Assembly (NCBI GenBank): GCA_963555705.1
Contig: OY743176.1
Location: forward strand, 62,446,040 to 62,510,039
Source of the DNA: Ligustrum vulgare
Taxonomy: Eukaryota > Streptophyta > Magnoliopsida > Lamiales > Oleaceae
DNA: 64,000 nucleotides
Reading direction: 5' to 3'
Shown: positions 36,106 to 46,334 of the stretch, one piece after another
Position numbering within the stretch: position 1 is the first letter of the stretch
How the letters are laid out: every line of letters starts with the position of its first letter
Translations under genes and position numbers: made by a program
Notes under the pieces: model-generated
What the model saw: the letters and a program-made list of their open reading frames with translations, nothing else
The model's database searches: none
Told to the model about the DNA's origin: nothing

Positions 36106-36705
36106 ATGCTTTTAAATAGTTCATGCTGGGAAGAGGTTAGATCCATCAAAAACATGGATATCATTCTTACAAACATTCGCAAGTATTATTCCAGTCTTCC
36201 AATGAATGATCTGAGGAAAATTTATCGAATAAGACTCGAAAGATTGAGGTTGCTGATGGCTCATGGTGTTTCAGAAGATGTTCGCTGGTTGATCGAAGCA
36301 AAGGTTCGACTATCTGGTGAATTACCTATGACATTTCCAAAGCACATGCCTGGTTTAGGCAAAAGCACCTTCGCAAAGAAACGAAGAGCAAAAAGGCTGA
36401 ATGGTTGCTACAAATGTGCTCGTTGGAACTGTGATACTCGTTGCAAAACAGTAGGATATTCTTCTACTAATCGGGATGATAAAATCAAATTCATAAAGGG
36501 TGGACTGAGTAAGGAGTCTTTGGATGATATTCGACTGACTCTTGAGACGCACCCAAGTGGTTATGTGCAACGTGAACTTCTCTCCTTATACGCTCAGTTT
36601 AACGAGGACAAAAATCGTTATAGTCTCCAAAATATAATAGCAAAAGATCCTGTTTGCCAGTATGTTTTACAAAATGAGGCTTCTGGCAGTTCATCAATGA
36701 TATAA
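36106..36705 (+). CDS. Basic Cys-cluster protein resembling Betaflexiviridae nucleic-acid-binding proteins (captured ORF)
   Basis: Uninterrupted 199-codon frame, no introns. The N-terminal third is helical and basic (residues 34-66, rich in Leu/Arg). The core is GKSTFAKKRRAKR (85-97) followed by a cysteine cluster C101-X2-C104-X4-C109-X3-C113, then KIKFIKGG (126-133), and a hydrophilic tail ending GSSSMI. An Arg/Lys-rich stretch directly before a small zinc-finger-like cluster is the layout of the small nucleic-acid-binding, silencing-related proteins of carla- and vitiviruses, and the local resemblance extends past the cluster; this is my recognition, not a search result. The first ATG lies upstream of a TATA-like word (36111-36119), so Met17 (36154) or Met33 (36202) may be the real start. 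It could also be an undescribed host or retroelement protein. It is antisense to the retroelement. Confidence 0.6.
   Translation: MLLNSSCWEEVRSIKNMDIILTNIRKYYSSLPMNDLRKIYRIRLERLRLLMAHGVSEDVRWLIEAKVRLSGELPMTFPKHMPGLGKSTFAKKRRAKRLNGCYKCARWNCDTRCKTVGYSSTNRDDKIKFIKGGLSKESLDDIRLTLETHPSGYVQRELLSLYAQFNEDKNRYSLQNIIAKDPVCQYVLQNEASGSSSMI
36111..36119 (+). promoter_or_regulatory. TATA-like box before the captured Cys-cluster ORF
   Basis: TTTAAATAG, the same nine bases as upstream of the LOG-like gene (36959-36967). It lies 83 bp before Met33 of the ORF; the LOG copy lies 75 bp before its ATG. The similar spacing supports a real start signal, but there is no transcript evidence. Confidence 0.4.
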
Positions 36706-36756
36706 GGTAAATCTCTTGATACACATTTAAATATTTTGCTGTTTTCTTTCACGCGT

Positions 36757-36850
36757 TTTGGAAATAAAATATATTTTCCTTTCTCGAGTTTTGATAAAGC
36801 TGGAAATAAATATATTTTCCTTTCTCGAGGTTTGATAAAGCTGGAAATAA
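36757..36850 (+). repeat. Direct repeat between the two captured ORFs (about 41 bp, 2.3 copies)
   Basis: The phrase GGAAATAAATATATTTTCCT-TTCTCGAG-TTTGATAAAGCT occurs twice, with a partial third start. It lies just downstream of the first ORF and ends at the GAAA hairpin. Confidence 0.8.
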
Positions 36851-36866
36851 ATCACCGAAAGGTGAT
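36851..36866 (+). other. Perfect 6-bp hairpin with GAAA tetraloop
   Basis: ATCACC-GAAA-GGTGAT, a perfect stem capped by a GNRA-type loop, between the two captured ORFs and 110 bp upstream of the LOG TATA-like word. Confidence 0.6.
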
Positions 36867-36958
36867 ATCTTTGGTAAAACAGTCAAAAGTTGGCCGATTT
36901 TGTCAAAAGTAAATCTTTACTTTTTCAGAATCAATCAAAAACAGTAAGTTTTTCCGGC

Positions 36959-36967
36959 TTTAAATAG
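36959..36967 (+). promoter_or_regulatory. TATA-like box of the LOG-like gene
   Basis: TTTAAATAG, 75 bp before the ATG. It is followed by a CT-rich leader (CATCTTCTTCGTAAGTTTTC), the usual look of a plant transcription start. Confidence 0.45.
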
Positions 36968-37041
36968 CCAAACATATTTCATAGTTCAGGCATCCCAAAA
37001 TCACATCTTCTTCGTAAGTTTTCTCTTCTATACTATCAAAG

Positions 37042-37695
37042 ATGGAAGCACCAAAACTTCGACAGATCAAAACTATTTGTGTATTTTGTGGATCAAAAGT
37101 GGGGAAAGGCTTCAGTTATCTAGAAGCGGCCGTAGATCTTGGAAAGAAACTGGGGGAAAAAGGTATCACTCTTGTGTATGGGGGTGGTAGCAGTGGTCTA
37201 ATGGGTTGTGTTTCCCAATCTGCTCTTGCAGAGAAATCAAAAGTAATCGGTGTCATACCTGTCCCTTTGGTAGATGTTGCAGGAAAAACACGAGGGCATG
37301 AAGTTCAAACCTTATCCATCCATGAACGCATAACTTGTATGCTATATGGTTCTGATGCCTTTATAGCCCTGCCCGGAGGTTTTGGTACCTTAGAAGAAAT
37401 CTTTAACATTACCTCGTGGGCTCAACTAGATCTCCATACTAAGCCTATTGGGCTTCTGAATGTTAACAATTTCTTTGATGGCTTGTTAACCTTTCTTGAT
37501 TATGCTGTGGAACAGGGATTCATCTCTCCATTTTCCAGAAGGCTCCTTATTTCTGCTCCTACTATTGATGAACTACTGGATAAGCTGCAGTCATATATCT
37601 CAATACAAGATCCAGCAGGGGTTAAGATAGATTGGTCGCAAGGAAGGGGAATCAAGCGAAAATGGAGTCCGGTTAATGTAAACTTAACTTTATGA
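37042..37695 (+). CDS. LOG: LOG-family cytokinin riboside 5'-monophosphate phosphoribohydrolase, intronless copy inside an LTR element
   Basis: 217 residues, the normal length for plant LOG proteins, which turn inactive cytokinin nucleotides into free-base cytokinins in the cytosol and nucleus. Seen: ICVFCGS (12-18), YGGGSSGLMG (46-55), GVIP (70-73), the conserved Arg in HERITCM (R96), the signature PGGFGTLEE (111-119), TKPIGLLNV (133-141) and SAPT (171-174). Relative to the usual MHxRKA block it reads IHERIT, so the Lys-Ala after the catalytic Arg is changed. Host LOG genes normally have several introns; this one has none, which suggests an RNA intermediate. It lies 336 bp after the Cys-cluster ORF, on the same strand, inside a very young retroelement and antisense to it. 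No stops or frameshifts, so it may be expressed. Family confidence is high; activity is inferred. Confidence 0.92.
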   Translation: MEAPKLRQIKTICVFCGSKVGKGFSYLEAAVDLGKKLGEKGITLVYGGGSSGLMGCVSQSALAEKSKVIGVIPVPLVDVAGKTRGHEVQTLSIHERITCMLYGSDAFIALPGGFGTLEEIFNITSWAQLDLHTKPIGLLNVNNFFDGLLTFLDYAVEQGFISPFSRRLLISAPTIDELLDKLQSYISIQDPAGVKIDWSQGRGIKRKWSPVNVNLTL

Positions 37696-37705
37696 ATCTT
37701 AAAAT

Positions 37706-37919
37706 AGGTGGGGGTAGAGTACGGAGTATTCTTACTCTCGAGACACCCCTCTAATTTCCTAGGATTTCCTTAATGTTTAAATCTTGTGTGTACCTCAAAG
37801 GTTCCAGGTGGTAGATTACGGAGTATTCTTACTCTCGAAACACACCTCTTTGAAGGTTTCTTTATTTCCTCAAAAGGTCAGAGGTGGTAGGATACGGCTA
37901 CTCCGGAAACACATCTCTC
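37706..37919 (+). repeat. Three hairpin-forming repeats downstream of the LOG-like gene
   Basis: Units at 37706-37752, 37806-37849 and 37881-37919. Each has an outer stem (GGGGT/ACCCC, AGGTG/CACCT, GAG-TG/CA-CTC) and an inner stem (GAGTA-TTCT-TACTC in the first two, CGG-CTACT-CCG in the third). They lie in the presumed 3' UTR. Confidence 0.65.
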
Positions 37920-38029
37920 AATTTGAGGAATTTCCCATGTTGCTTTCTTTTGCTTTTGCGTGTTTCATGTATTTCTTTCCAGTGTGACTCTTGTGTGTTC
38001 TCCTTACGAGAAAATAATAATATCTCTGT

Positions 38030-39934
38030 TATCATCTACTAAATCTCGTTTGTGATGTAAATGAATTTGCATGTCTAACCTCAATTCTCTTAGTGATTGC
38101 ATACCATACTATGCTCTTAATTCCAAACGATAAAATTCTAGGCAGAGTTTCCTTTGAAATTTGGACTTATTCAAACCGTAAGCATACTTCATAACTCACA
38201 ATAATAAATAATTCCACATTTGATCACAACGATCTAAAAATTGACCACAATTTCATCAAACTTCAATATCATAAAAAAATATTCCAGAAAATCAATTCAT
38301 AATTCCTCAACATAGAAATTTCAAATCATAGTCGTCAATATCACAATATCACTTCCTTCAATACCTTAATTGGCTCAAAAGATTACTCATACTTATATTT
38401 ATAAGTCATAAATCATATTCCCAAAATTTAATCACAAGGCCAAAGTTCATAATAAATTTCTCTTCAATATAGAGGCATAATTCACTTACTCAACATAATA
38501 GCCATTACTTAATTCCCAATAACCAAATCTTTAAATCTCTAACTTCATAATGCTTCTCATAAAAGTCTCATTAAAATCATATCACTTATAATCTTAACAT
38601 CTCATAAAACTTCATAAAATTGGCTCGCTATTTCTCATTAAATCTAAATGATAGATAATCTGAACATATTTCTAATCATTTCTGTTGACTTCTCATACTT
38701 AGTGCCATGTCTAAAATCAATTATGCAAAGTCCATTTAAGGTTCATCATTTCTAAACTCAAGGACAACAATTATTTTGAAAATCATTCTTAAGTCATATT
38801 ATTCCCATTATGCTCAACACCCGTTCTCTTTCTTTCTTTCCGAATTTTTTTCAGAATTGAAACTTGAAGAGTGGTACCAATAATCATCCACAGTTTTTCC
38901 TTGCTTTTAAGCAAAGGTAGTGATAAAGGGATAAATTATTGAACCGAAAATTGAAACTTGAAGAGGAAGTACTAATAACCATCCACAGTTTTTCCCTTGT
39001 TTTTACACAAAGGTAGTGATAAAGGGATAAATTATTGTACAAATTCATTATTAATTTTGTTTGTTTAATATATTATTTCATATATATTTTTTTTGCAAAA
39101 GTTACGAACCAACTTATTTTTTCTAATTTAGTCAGTCTTACTAAGCTTAATATGAACCAAAATTCATATCAATATCCTCTATGTCTCATGATTCTACATA
39201 AAAAGGAATAAATTAAAATTCAGGCTTCTATCAATTCATATCATACTCAACATGTATATTTCACTTAAAGATTCATAACATATGAAGATTTCATACTTAA
39301 CATGTCTTAATAAAATCGTAAATGACTTGCAAAGCATATAACATACCTGGTTCGAGGAGTCAATACGTGGAGAGTGACATAGTAGAGTGATGAGTTAAAA
39401 TATTTCATATAATCTTATTTTCCTTTAATCAACAATAATTTAATGTGGTTGTATCCAAATCAACATTTTCTTGAATCATAATTCCTAATTAATCACAGTC
39501 TTCAAAACAAATCCAATATCGATATAGTAATTATCTCCCCATCAATAATTAATAACTTAACCCAAATAAAATTTATCGTCAAAACTTATTTTTTCTTTAG
39601 TCCCCGAACTTCTAGAAATTTATCAAAGACATCAATATAAACATCATATCACTAACTAATTATATTCCATAAAATTTTCAGGACATTACAAACTCCCTTG
39701 CTTAAAATGAATTTTGTCCTTGAAATTCGCACATCAAATTTCATCATGCTTTTCAAAATCATAACCATACTTGACATGTGAAAATTCAATTTTTTTTTTT
39801 TATAATGAATAGTGATTTCGTTCACTGTTCATCATGAATAGCACGTCGTTTTACTGTTCACGTGAATAGTGATTTTTTTTTTTTTTAAAGAAATAAAATT
39901 TCAAAAATCTACAGAATCGTTTTTAAAACTCTTT
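38030..39934 (-). other. Interior of the young element with an embedded foreign element end
   Basis: At 39690/39691 the sequence TTCAGGACATTACA is followed by AACTCCCTTGCTTAAAATGA and a 'TTGTCCTTGAAATT' phrase. This matches the layout beside the element's own LTR (GTCGCTACA then AACTTATCCCCTTAAAATAA and 'TCGTCCTCGAAATT'). It therefore looks like the LTR start and polypurine tract of a related element on the minus strand. A duplication of about 93 bp (38853-39038) and AT-rich sequence fill the rest. No ORF. Confidence 0.5.
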
Positions 39935-39946
39935 GCTCTGATACCA
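39935..39946 (-). other. Primer-binding site (initiator tRNA-Met type)
   Basis: On the minus strand TGGTATCAGAGC, complementary to the 3' end of initiator tRNA-Met, two bases from the 5' LTR end. It fixes the direction of the element. Confidence 0.92.
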
Positions 39947-39948
39947 AC

Positions 39949-42497
39949 TGAGACGACCCGAATTCTCGACCATTCGAGTGCCACTAAAAGTGACTCATAT
40001 CATATTATCGAGACTTAAATAGAAATGTAAAATTATTCAAAAAGAATAATTAGAATCCCATAATTTTATTTGTGAATAAAAATAGAACATAATTTTCTTA
40101 CATAAAGTTCAACATAATTATCTCATCAATCTTAACCACTTTTGCCACTTCCATGTTGACCGCCTCGAACCTTCAATTATCTGAAAATGGTAAATATCGT
40201 GGAGTGAGATTTATAAAATCCCAGTAAGTATACCAAGCATAAATTTTCTTTTGAAAGCATATGGATCATTTTCATCATAACATAGGATAGGATCGAAATA
40301 CTCATAAACATAGGGAGACACAAGAATTTTACCGAACTTAAATGGCAAGAATTCTTATGTGTAGCGCTACTAAACTCCGGTCCCCTTAGCATAATCATAA
40401 ACATATCATATGGAACCCATAACAATCTTGTGAGATTGATTTCATAGCAATGATCCAAACATTTTCATAAAAACATAAGATATACTTACTTGTCATAAAA
40501 ACATACTTACTTTTCATAAAAACATAAGGTGTATTTACCTTTCATAAAAACATACTTACTTTTCATAAAAACATAAGATATACTTACTTGTCATAAAAAC
40601 ATACTTACTTTTCATAAAAACATAAGGTGTATTTACCTTTCATAAAAACATATTTACTTTTCATAAAAACATAAGATATACTTACTTGTCATAAAAACAT
40701 ACTTACTTTTCATAAAAACATAAGGTGTATTTACCTTTCATAAAAACATACTTACTTTTCATAAAAACATAAGATATACTTACTTGTCATAAAAACATAC
40801 TTACTTTTCATAAAAACATAAGGTGTATTTACCTTTCATAAAAACATACTTACTTTTCATAAAAACATAAGATATACTTACTTGTCATAAAAACATACTT
40901 ACTTTTCATAAAAACATACTTACTTTTCATAAAAACATAAGATATACTTACTTGTCATAAAAACATACTTACTTTTCATAAAAACATAAGGTGTATTTAC
41001 CTTTCATAAAAACATACTTACTTTTCATAAAAACATAAGATATACTTACTTGTCATAAAAACATACTTACTTTTCATAAAAACATAAGGTGTATTTACCT
41101 TTCATAAAAACATACTTACTTTTCATAAAAACATAAGATATACTTACTTGTCATAAAAACATACTTACTTTTCATAAAAACATAAGGTGTATTTACCTTT
41201 CATAAAAACATACTTACTTTTCATAAAAACATAAGATATACTTACTTGTCATAAAAACATACTTACTTTTCATAAAAACATAAGGTGTATTTACCTTTCA
41301 TAAAAACATACTTACTTTTCATAAAAACATAAGATATACTTACCTTTTAAAAGATTAAAATGAAGTGTAGTAGTAAATGGACCAAAACTTTCTTGACCAC
41401 CTTGAATTTCTCTTACTTGTGGATTTTGTCAAGAGATTGGAAATAAGTGTATATGTGTAGAGTTGTGTGTAAAAGATATGGGTTTAAATAGATGTATAAA
41501 GTTGGCATATTGTAAACATAATCATTCAATTCTATTAATTTTAACACATCCTTTTCTTAAAGTAAAGCACCATTCATATATTTTTCCATATTTATACAAA
41601 TATTATGCTCTTCATGATTACATATAATGGAGTCTTATCAACCATTCATATACTTTTCCATATTTATACAAATATTATGCTCTTCATGATTACATATAAT
41701 GGAGTCTTATCAACCATTCATATACTTTTCCATATTTATACAAATATTATGCTCTTCATGATTACATATAATGGAATCTTATCAACCATTCATATACTTT
41801 TCCATATTTATACAAATATTATGCTCTTCATGATTACATATAATGGAGTCTATAATTCATTCATATACTTTTCCATATTTATACAAATATTATGCTCTTC
41901 ATGATTACATATAATGGAGTATATAATTCATTCATATACTTTTCCATATTTATACAAATATTATGCTCTTCATGATTACATATAATGGAGTATATAATTC
42001 ATTCATATACTTTTCCATATTTATACAAATATTATGCTCTTCATGATTACATATAATGGAGTATATAAATCATTCATATACTTTTCCATATTTATACAAA
42101 TGTTATGCTCTTCATGATTATATATAATGGAGTATATAAATCATTCATATACTTTTCCATATTTATACAAATGTTATGCTCTTCATGATTACATATAATG
42201 GAACCTCTCATGCTTGCATATATTTTCTTAATTTAAATAATAAAAGTAATTTTTGTACAAATAAATATTGGGATAACATTGAATTAAGTACTTGGACTTA
42301 ATATACTTTAAATCAAGAGAATGGAGATATTTTTAGAAATTCGGAATTTTAATTTAAAATCGAACGATCTCGATTATTTCTTGACTTGGCTATACGAATA
42401 CGTCGTGGCGTTAACTTAATAAAAATGGGTGAAATAGTAGCGACACGATTTTCTATTAAAATAATTATTAATCGCGTAAAAATTCTTGGTCGCTACA
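39949..42497 (-). repeat. 5' LTR of the young element (2549 bp)
   Basis: Exact length match to 32686-35234, including both tandem arrays and a shortened unit. No difference was noticed in any compared stretch. Confidence 0.95.
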
Positions 42498-42633
42498 TCA
42501 ACACCATCGCACAACCAACCTCCACTCTCCATCACACGCACAACCATTGTAAGAACCCAACCAATACAACACCAGAACAATCCAAAACCGACCACCAAGG
42601 AATGTCCCTACACCGCCACTTCCAAGCTGCAGC

Positions 42634-44141
42634 CAGTGGCGGAGCCACCTATAGGCGAGGTAGCGCGGCCGAGCTACCTCGCCGCCGGTGGTCCGCCATG
42701 GCGCTGCACAGGTGGCGCCGCGCCGCTGGTAAGCTGAATTTTTTTTTTTTGCCTAAATTAGTACCCAACTCTCAAGCCCAAACAAAAAATACAACATACA
42801 AATCAATCTCCATTTGGTCCAACAAGCAAAATCTTAACAAAAATCAAAATCCCTAACCTTTTGGTTTGGTCCCCCGATTCTCTGTGTCTCTGGAATCTGA
42901 GCTCGCAGGCAGCGCGCATCGTTGCTCGCGACTCCGCCATAGTGCCACTGGTTGCCGTCGGCGTCGGTCGGTCTAACTCCTCCACTCTCCAGCCGTCCAG
43001 CGTGCTTCTTGTTTTCTGTATTGTGCTGCTCGCCACTGCCGACAGTAATTGTTTTTTACTAATTACTTGTAGTTGTTTAGTTAATAAAGTATAAGTATTA
43101 AGTGTACTGTGTATATGATTATTTTATTTGTTTTGGTAATTTGGTTGTGTAATTTTCAGATTTTATAATGTTATTATGTTAATGTCTAAGTTTTAAATAT
43201 TTTAATAAATATTATTGATGTTTGATTTATTATTTTTTTTTTTTGGTTAGGTTAGACTGTCAATTGTTGTTATTTCTCAATTTTTTTTATCAATTTGTGA
43301 TTTCTCACTAAGGCTAAACCTTAATTCATTATAATTGATTTGAGAATTATACATAAATGTTACATTTAAGTTTTTGCAAAGTGGTTTAGATTTGTAAATT
43401 GTGACTATTGTAATGAAAATATGATTTGATTTGTGAATTATTATTATTGATTTATAGGTTGTGAATTGAGATTTGGTGAATATTTGATTTGTTTTGTGAT
43501 CATTGATTTACAGATTATGGAACGTTTTTTCCCACCTAAACGAAAATCTGAACTTAGTGGTTCTAGTTCTAGTAGTCCTGCTACTGCTTCTAGTAGAGCA
43601 AATGAGTTAGTAGATTTTGATAACACAAAGAAATTTGTAGGCGTAGCTAAGAAATTGGGAATTTTTGTTATTTTTCATTGGTTTATAGGCTCATTACATT
43701 GGTTTTGATATTATCTGTGGCAACTGCATCTGTTGAAAGAACATTCTCTGCAATGAATTTAATCAAGAGTGATTTGCGCAACAAAATGGGAAATAAATTG
43801 TTGAATGACAATTTGGTTGTGTACACGGAGCGAGACATTTTTAAAAATATTGAGAATGAGACAATATTGCAGCGTTTCCAAAATATCATACCCCGAAGAA
43901 TGCAGTTGTCCGAGCCAACGAATACCAACTGATGTCATTATCATGTATTTTGCATCTATTTTGGTTTGTATTGGATTATATGTTCATATATTTAATTACA
44001 ACTTTTTATTCTTATATCTATTTATTCATTTTTAAATATTATTTCATTAAATAATATTCACAATCTTGCTACTTCCATCGTTCACGTTAGTCGGTCAACT
44101 GTCAACGCTCTACCTGAACTTCTCGACTGGCTCCGCCACTG
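42634..44141 (+). mobile_element. hAT transposon, internally deleted
   Basis: The termini CAGTGGCGGAGCCA and TGGCTCCGCCACTG are perfect 14-bp inverted repeats of a very common plant hAT group. An 8-bp target duplication is not visible (GCTGCAGC against CCACCACT), so a flank has changed. The interior holds only the start and end of a transposase. Confidence 0.85.
43517..43932 (+). pseudogene. hAT transposase remnant: N-terminus joined to the C-terminal dimerisation domain
   Basis: The first frame from ATG 43517 gives MERFFPPKRKSELSGSSSSS, the N-terminus typical of TTF-type hAT transposases, preceded by an acceptor-like TTTACAG. The second frame (43678-43932) gives ILSVATASVERTFSAMNLIK and ends in NIIPRRMQLSEP, the hAT C-terminal domain. 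The zinc-finger and catalytic middle are deleted, and the two parts are in different frames. Confidence 0.85.
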
Positions 44142-45055
44142 CCACCACTGACCTCCTCAACGCCCCCTCAATCACCCACAAATCAATCCAAGGAAATCCC
44201 AAATTTAAAACCAATAAAACTAGAAAACCAATGCTTACCTCGACCGTCGAAATGCTCGCCGGAATTTCTCCAAAATCCGAACTGCTATGTCTCGATTTTA
44301 ACACCCAAAAAGCAAGCCCATTTCATTCTTTCACTTTCCTTCCTCCCGCCACCTCGCAATGACGTCGCCTCCATTTCATTCTTTCACTTCCCCTTCCTCC
44401 CTCTTTCTCTCTCGGTTTCAACAGAGGGAGAGATAATGGGTCTTGTGTGACTGTTCGGTAAAATGAAAAAAATTGGTTTTCAAACCAATTTATAATCTAC
44501 ACAATTTTCTAAATCAATTTTTAACCCCACATTTTTCTCTCTCCAAATTTTAACCATTGATTTTACCTCGAAATCCGTGGAAAACCCAAAAAAAATATGT
44601 CAAATTTTATCCAAATTTGTAAAATTGCCTCTTAGTCCCCCATTTTTTAAATTCTTGGGTTCAGCCCCTTGTTTTAAAAGAGCTTTAGTAATCAGCCATC
44701 AAGTTTCAAAGTCTTTTAATTTGGTCCTGGTGATTTAAAATCTTTTTAAGTTTCAGCCCAATATTTCTAGACTTTTATTCCAGACCTTAAATTATTTTAA
44801 ACAACATTTTAATTATTAGTCCCTAAGTTTTTAGAAATTCTATCTTAGCCCCAAAACTTTTCAAATTTAACTTTGTTAAATTTCAAATTGGTCCCTAAAC
44901 TTTTAAATTCATTTTAAAACTTTTAATTCTCAAAATACTAATTTAAGGCTTATTTTCTTTTGGTTAGACGAAATCACGAAAATATCTAAAAGCACTTTAA
45001 CTTCACATCCAGTTCAATTTCAAGAAAATTTTAAGACTTTGAGGCGGGGTTTACA

Positions 45056-45921
45056 TTAAAGCAATTGTGATTATTTTGTCTATGTTATTTCTTGATGTAT
45101 GATTTTAATTGTGATATAATGTTTCTATGGTTTCAAAAGGTTGTCAGGACCATAAATAGGTCCGGGATCGAAAGAGGGTTCTTGGGTTGCCCACAGTGCA
45201 CAATTTTAATTAGCGCTAATAACTTGTTTTCAGGGATCGTGCATAGGTTCGGGATCGAAAGTGGGTCCTTGGGGTTGCCCATAGTACACAAAGCTACAAA
45301 AAATTATTTTTTTAGGCATGATATCCATAATTGGATTTGCATGTTTGGATTTAACTTGGACTGATTTATGTATCTCCACTGAGTATAAAAATCTTAACTA
45401 AGCTGACAATTGTAAGGTGGAAGTTTGAATCCTACCTTTGGTATGGATGAGGCACCTTGCAAGCGTAGTTAAACAACAAGTCTTAACCCTATTTTAATAA
45501 GGCACATCCCGCAATTTATACTCTCTACAAATTCCCAGAGCAGAGTCTGTAGTGACTCTTAAGATTGGAGTTCAACCTTTCTCTTTTTTTCAAAAAAAAA
45601 AAAAAGAAAAAAAATAGTGATCAAGTGTGTGTTTGACACATCTATATTACAAATATTTTATTAATACCCGATCGCAAGAGATATTTTCTCCCCTATAAAC
45701 ATAAAAAATGTCTATCTGTATGTCTTGTTATTTGTCTATACCCTGAATACGTCTCTGATCGCCTCCTCCATCATAACCCTAATTTTACGTTGATATCAGT
45801 GAAGTAGAACTTCTACAATAACATGCAAATATTGAAAAAGCATAGAGTCATTGTTTGATTTTTCTTTCATGATGGTATTTAATGAAATGAATCTTACAAT
45901 CAAACCCATCGTTGGAAGGTA

Positions 45922-45971
<50 letters not shown>

Positions 45972-46329
45972 CGTTGACATCAATGAAGTAGAACTTCTAT
46001 GACAAGACGTAAATATTGAAAAAGCATAGAGCTATTGTTTGATTTTCTTTAAAAATGGTATTTAATGAAATGAATCTTATGATCAAATTCGTTGTTGGAA
46101 AGTAGTATACTAATTTATATATGGGAAATTTGTAGCCACGGTCCCTAATCTTTTATTTTTTGCAGATTTTATCAACCAAACCTTCATTTTATGCCACCCA
46201 CAGTCCTAAATCTTTAAAAAATATGCACCCCAGGTCCAAATCGATGGAAAACGTCCAATTTGACCGTTAATTGACCAATCAAATTTTTTTGACCAATTTA
46301 AATGGATAAATTGGTAACTTTGCTATTTA
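45056..46329. repeat. Non-coding region with two local duplications and a GT microsatellite
   Basis: A phrase with RGGTYCGGGATCGAAAG is repeated (45140-45230, 45231-45292). A segment of about 130 bp starting ACGTTGAYATCARTGAAGTA is present at 45788-45923 and again at 45971-46105, on either side of a (GT)n run (45924-45970). 46110-46329 begins GGGAAATTTGTAGCCACGGT and looks like one end of a DNA transposon cut by the Tat-B insertion. No gene. Confidence 0.65.
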
Positions 46330-46334
46330 ACACT

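Larger units (their letters stand above)
32686..42497 (-). mobile_element. Young LTR retroelement without gag/pol, carrying a LOG-like gene and a second ORF
   Basis: Two 2549-bp LTRs (32686-35234 and 39949-42497) lie exactly 7263 bp apart. They give identical encoded peptides, and I saw no difference in the stretches compared. TCAAC duplications flank the element (32681-32685, 42498-42502). A primer-binding site for initiator tRNA-Met (39935-39946, minus strand) abuts the right LTR, so the element reads right to left. The 4.7-kb interior has no gag or pol in any frame. Instead it carries two intact ORFs on the + strand, antisense to the element, plus repeats and a piece that looks like the 3' end of another element. 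It is a large non-autonomous (LARD-like) element that has captured coding sequence. Confidence 0.93.
32232..45055 (-). mobile_element. Old LTR remnant, in pieces (32232-32685, 42498-42633, 44142-45055)
   Basis: With the later insertions removed, the pieces read on the minus strand as a sequence starting TGTAAACCCCGCCTC, resembling the start of long gypsy LTRs. It is followed by a stretch rich in 'gtccctaa' phrases and a CCA/CAA-rich 3' part. No second LTR, target duplication or internal region was found, so both class and left boundary are tentative. Confidence 0.4.

Noticed and set aside
42626..44149. 8-bp target duplication for the second hAT element
   Set aside because: Flanks GCTGCAGC and CCACCACT do not match, so the element is called from its termini and transposase remnants only.
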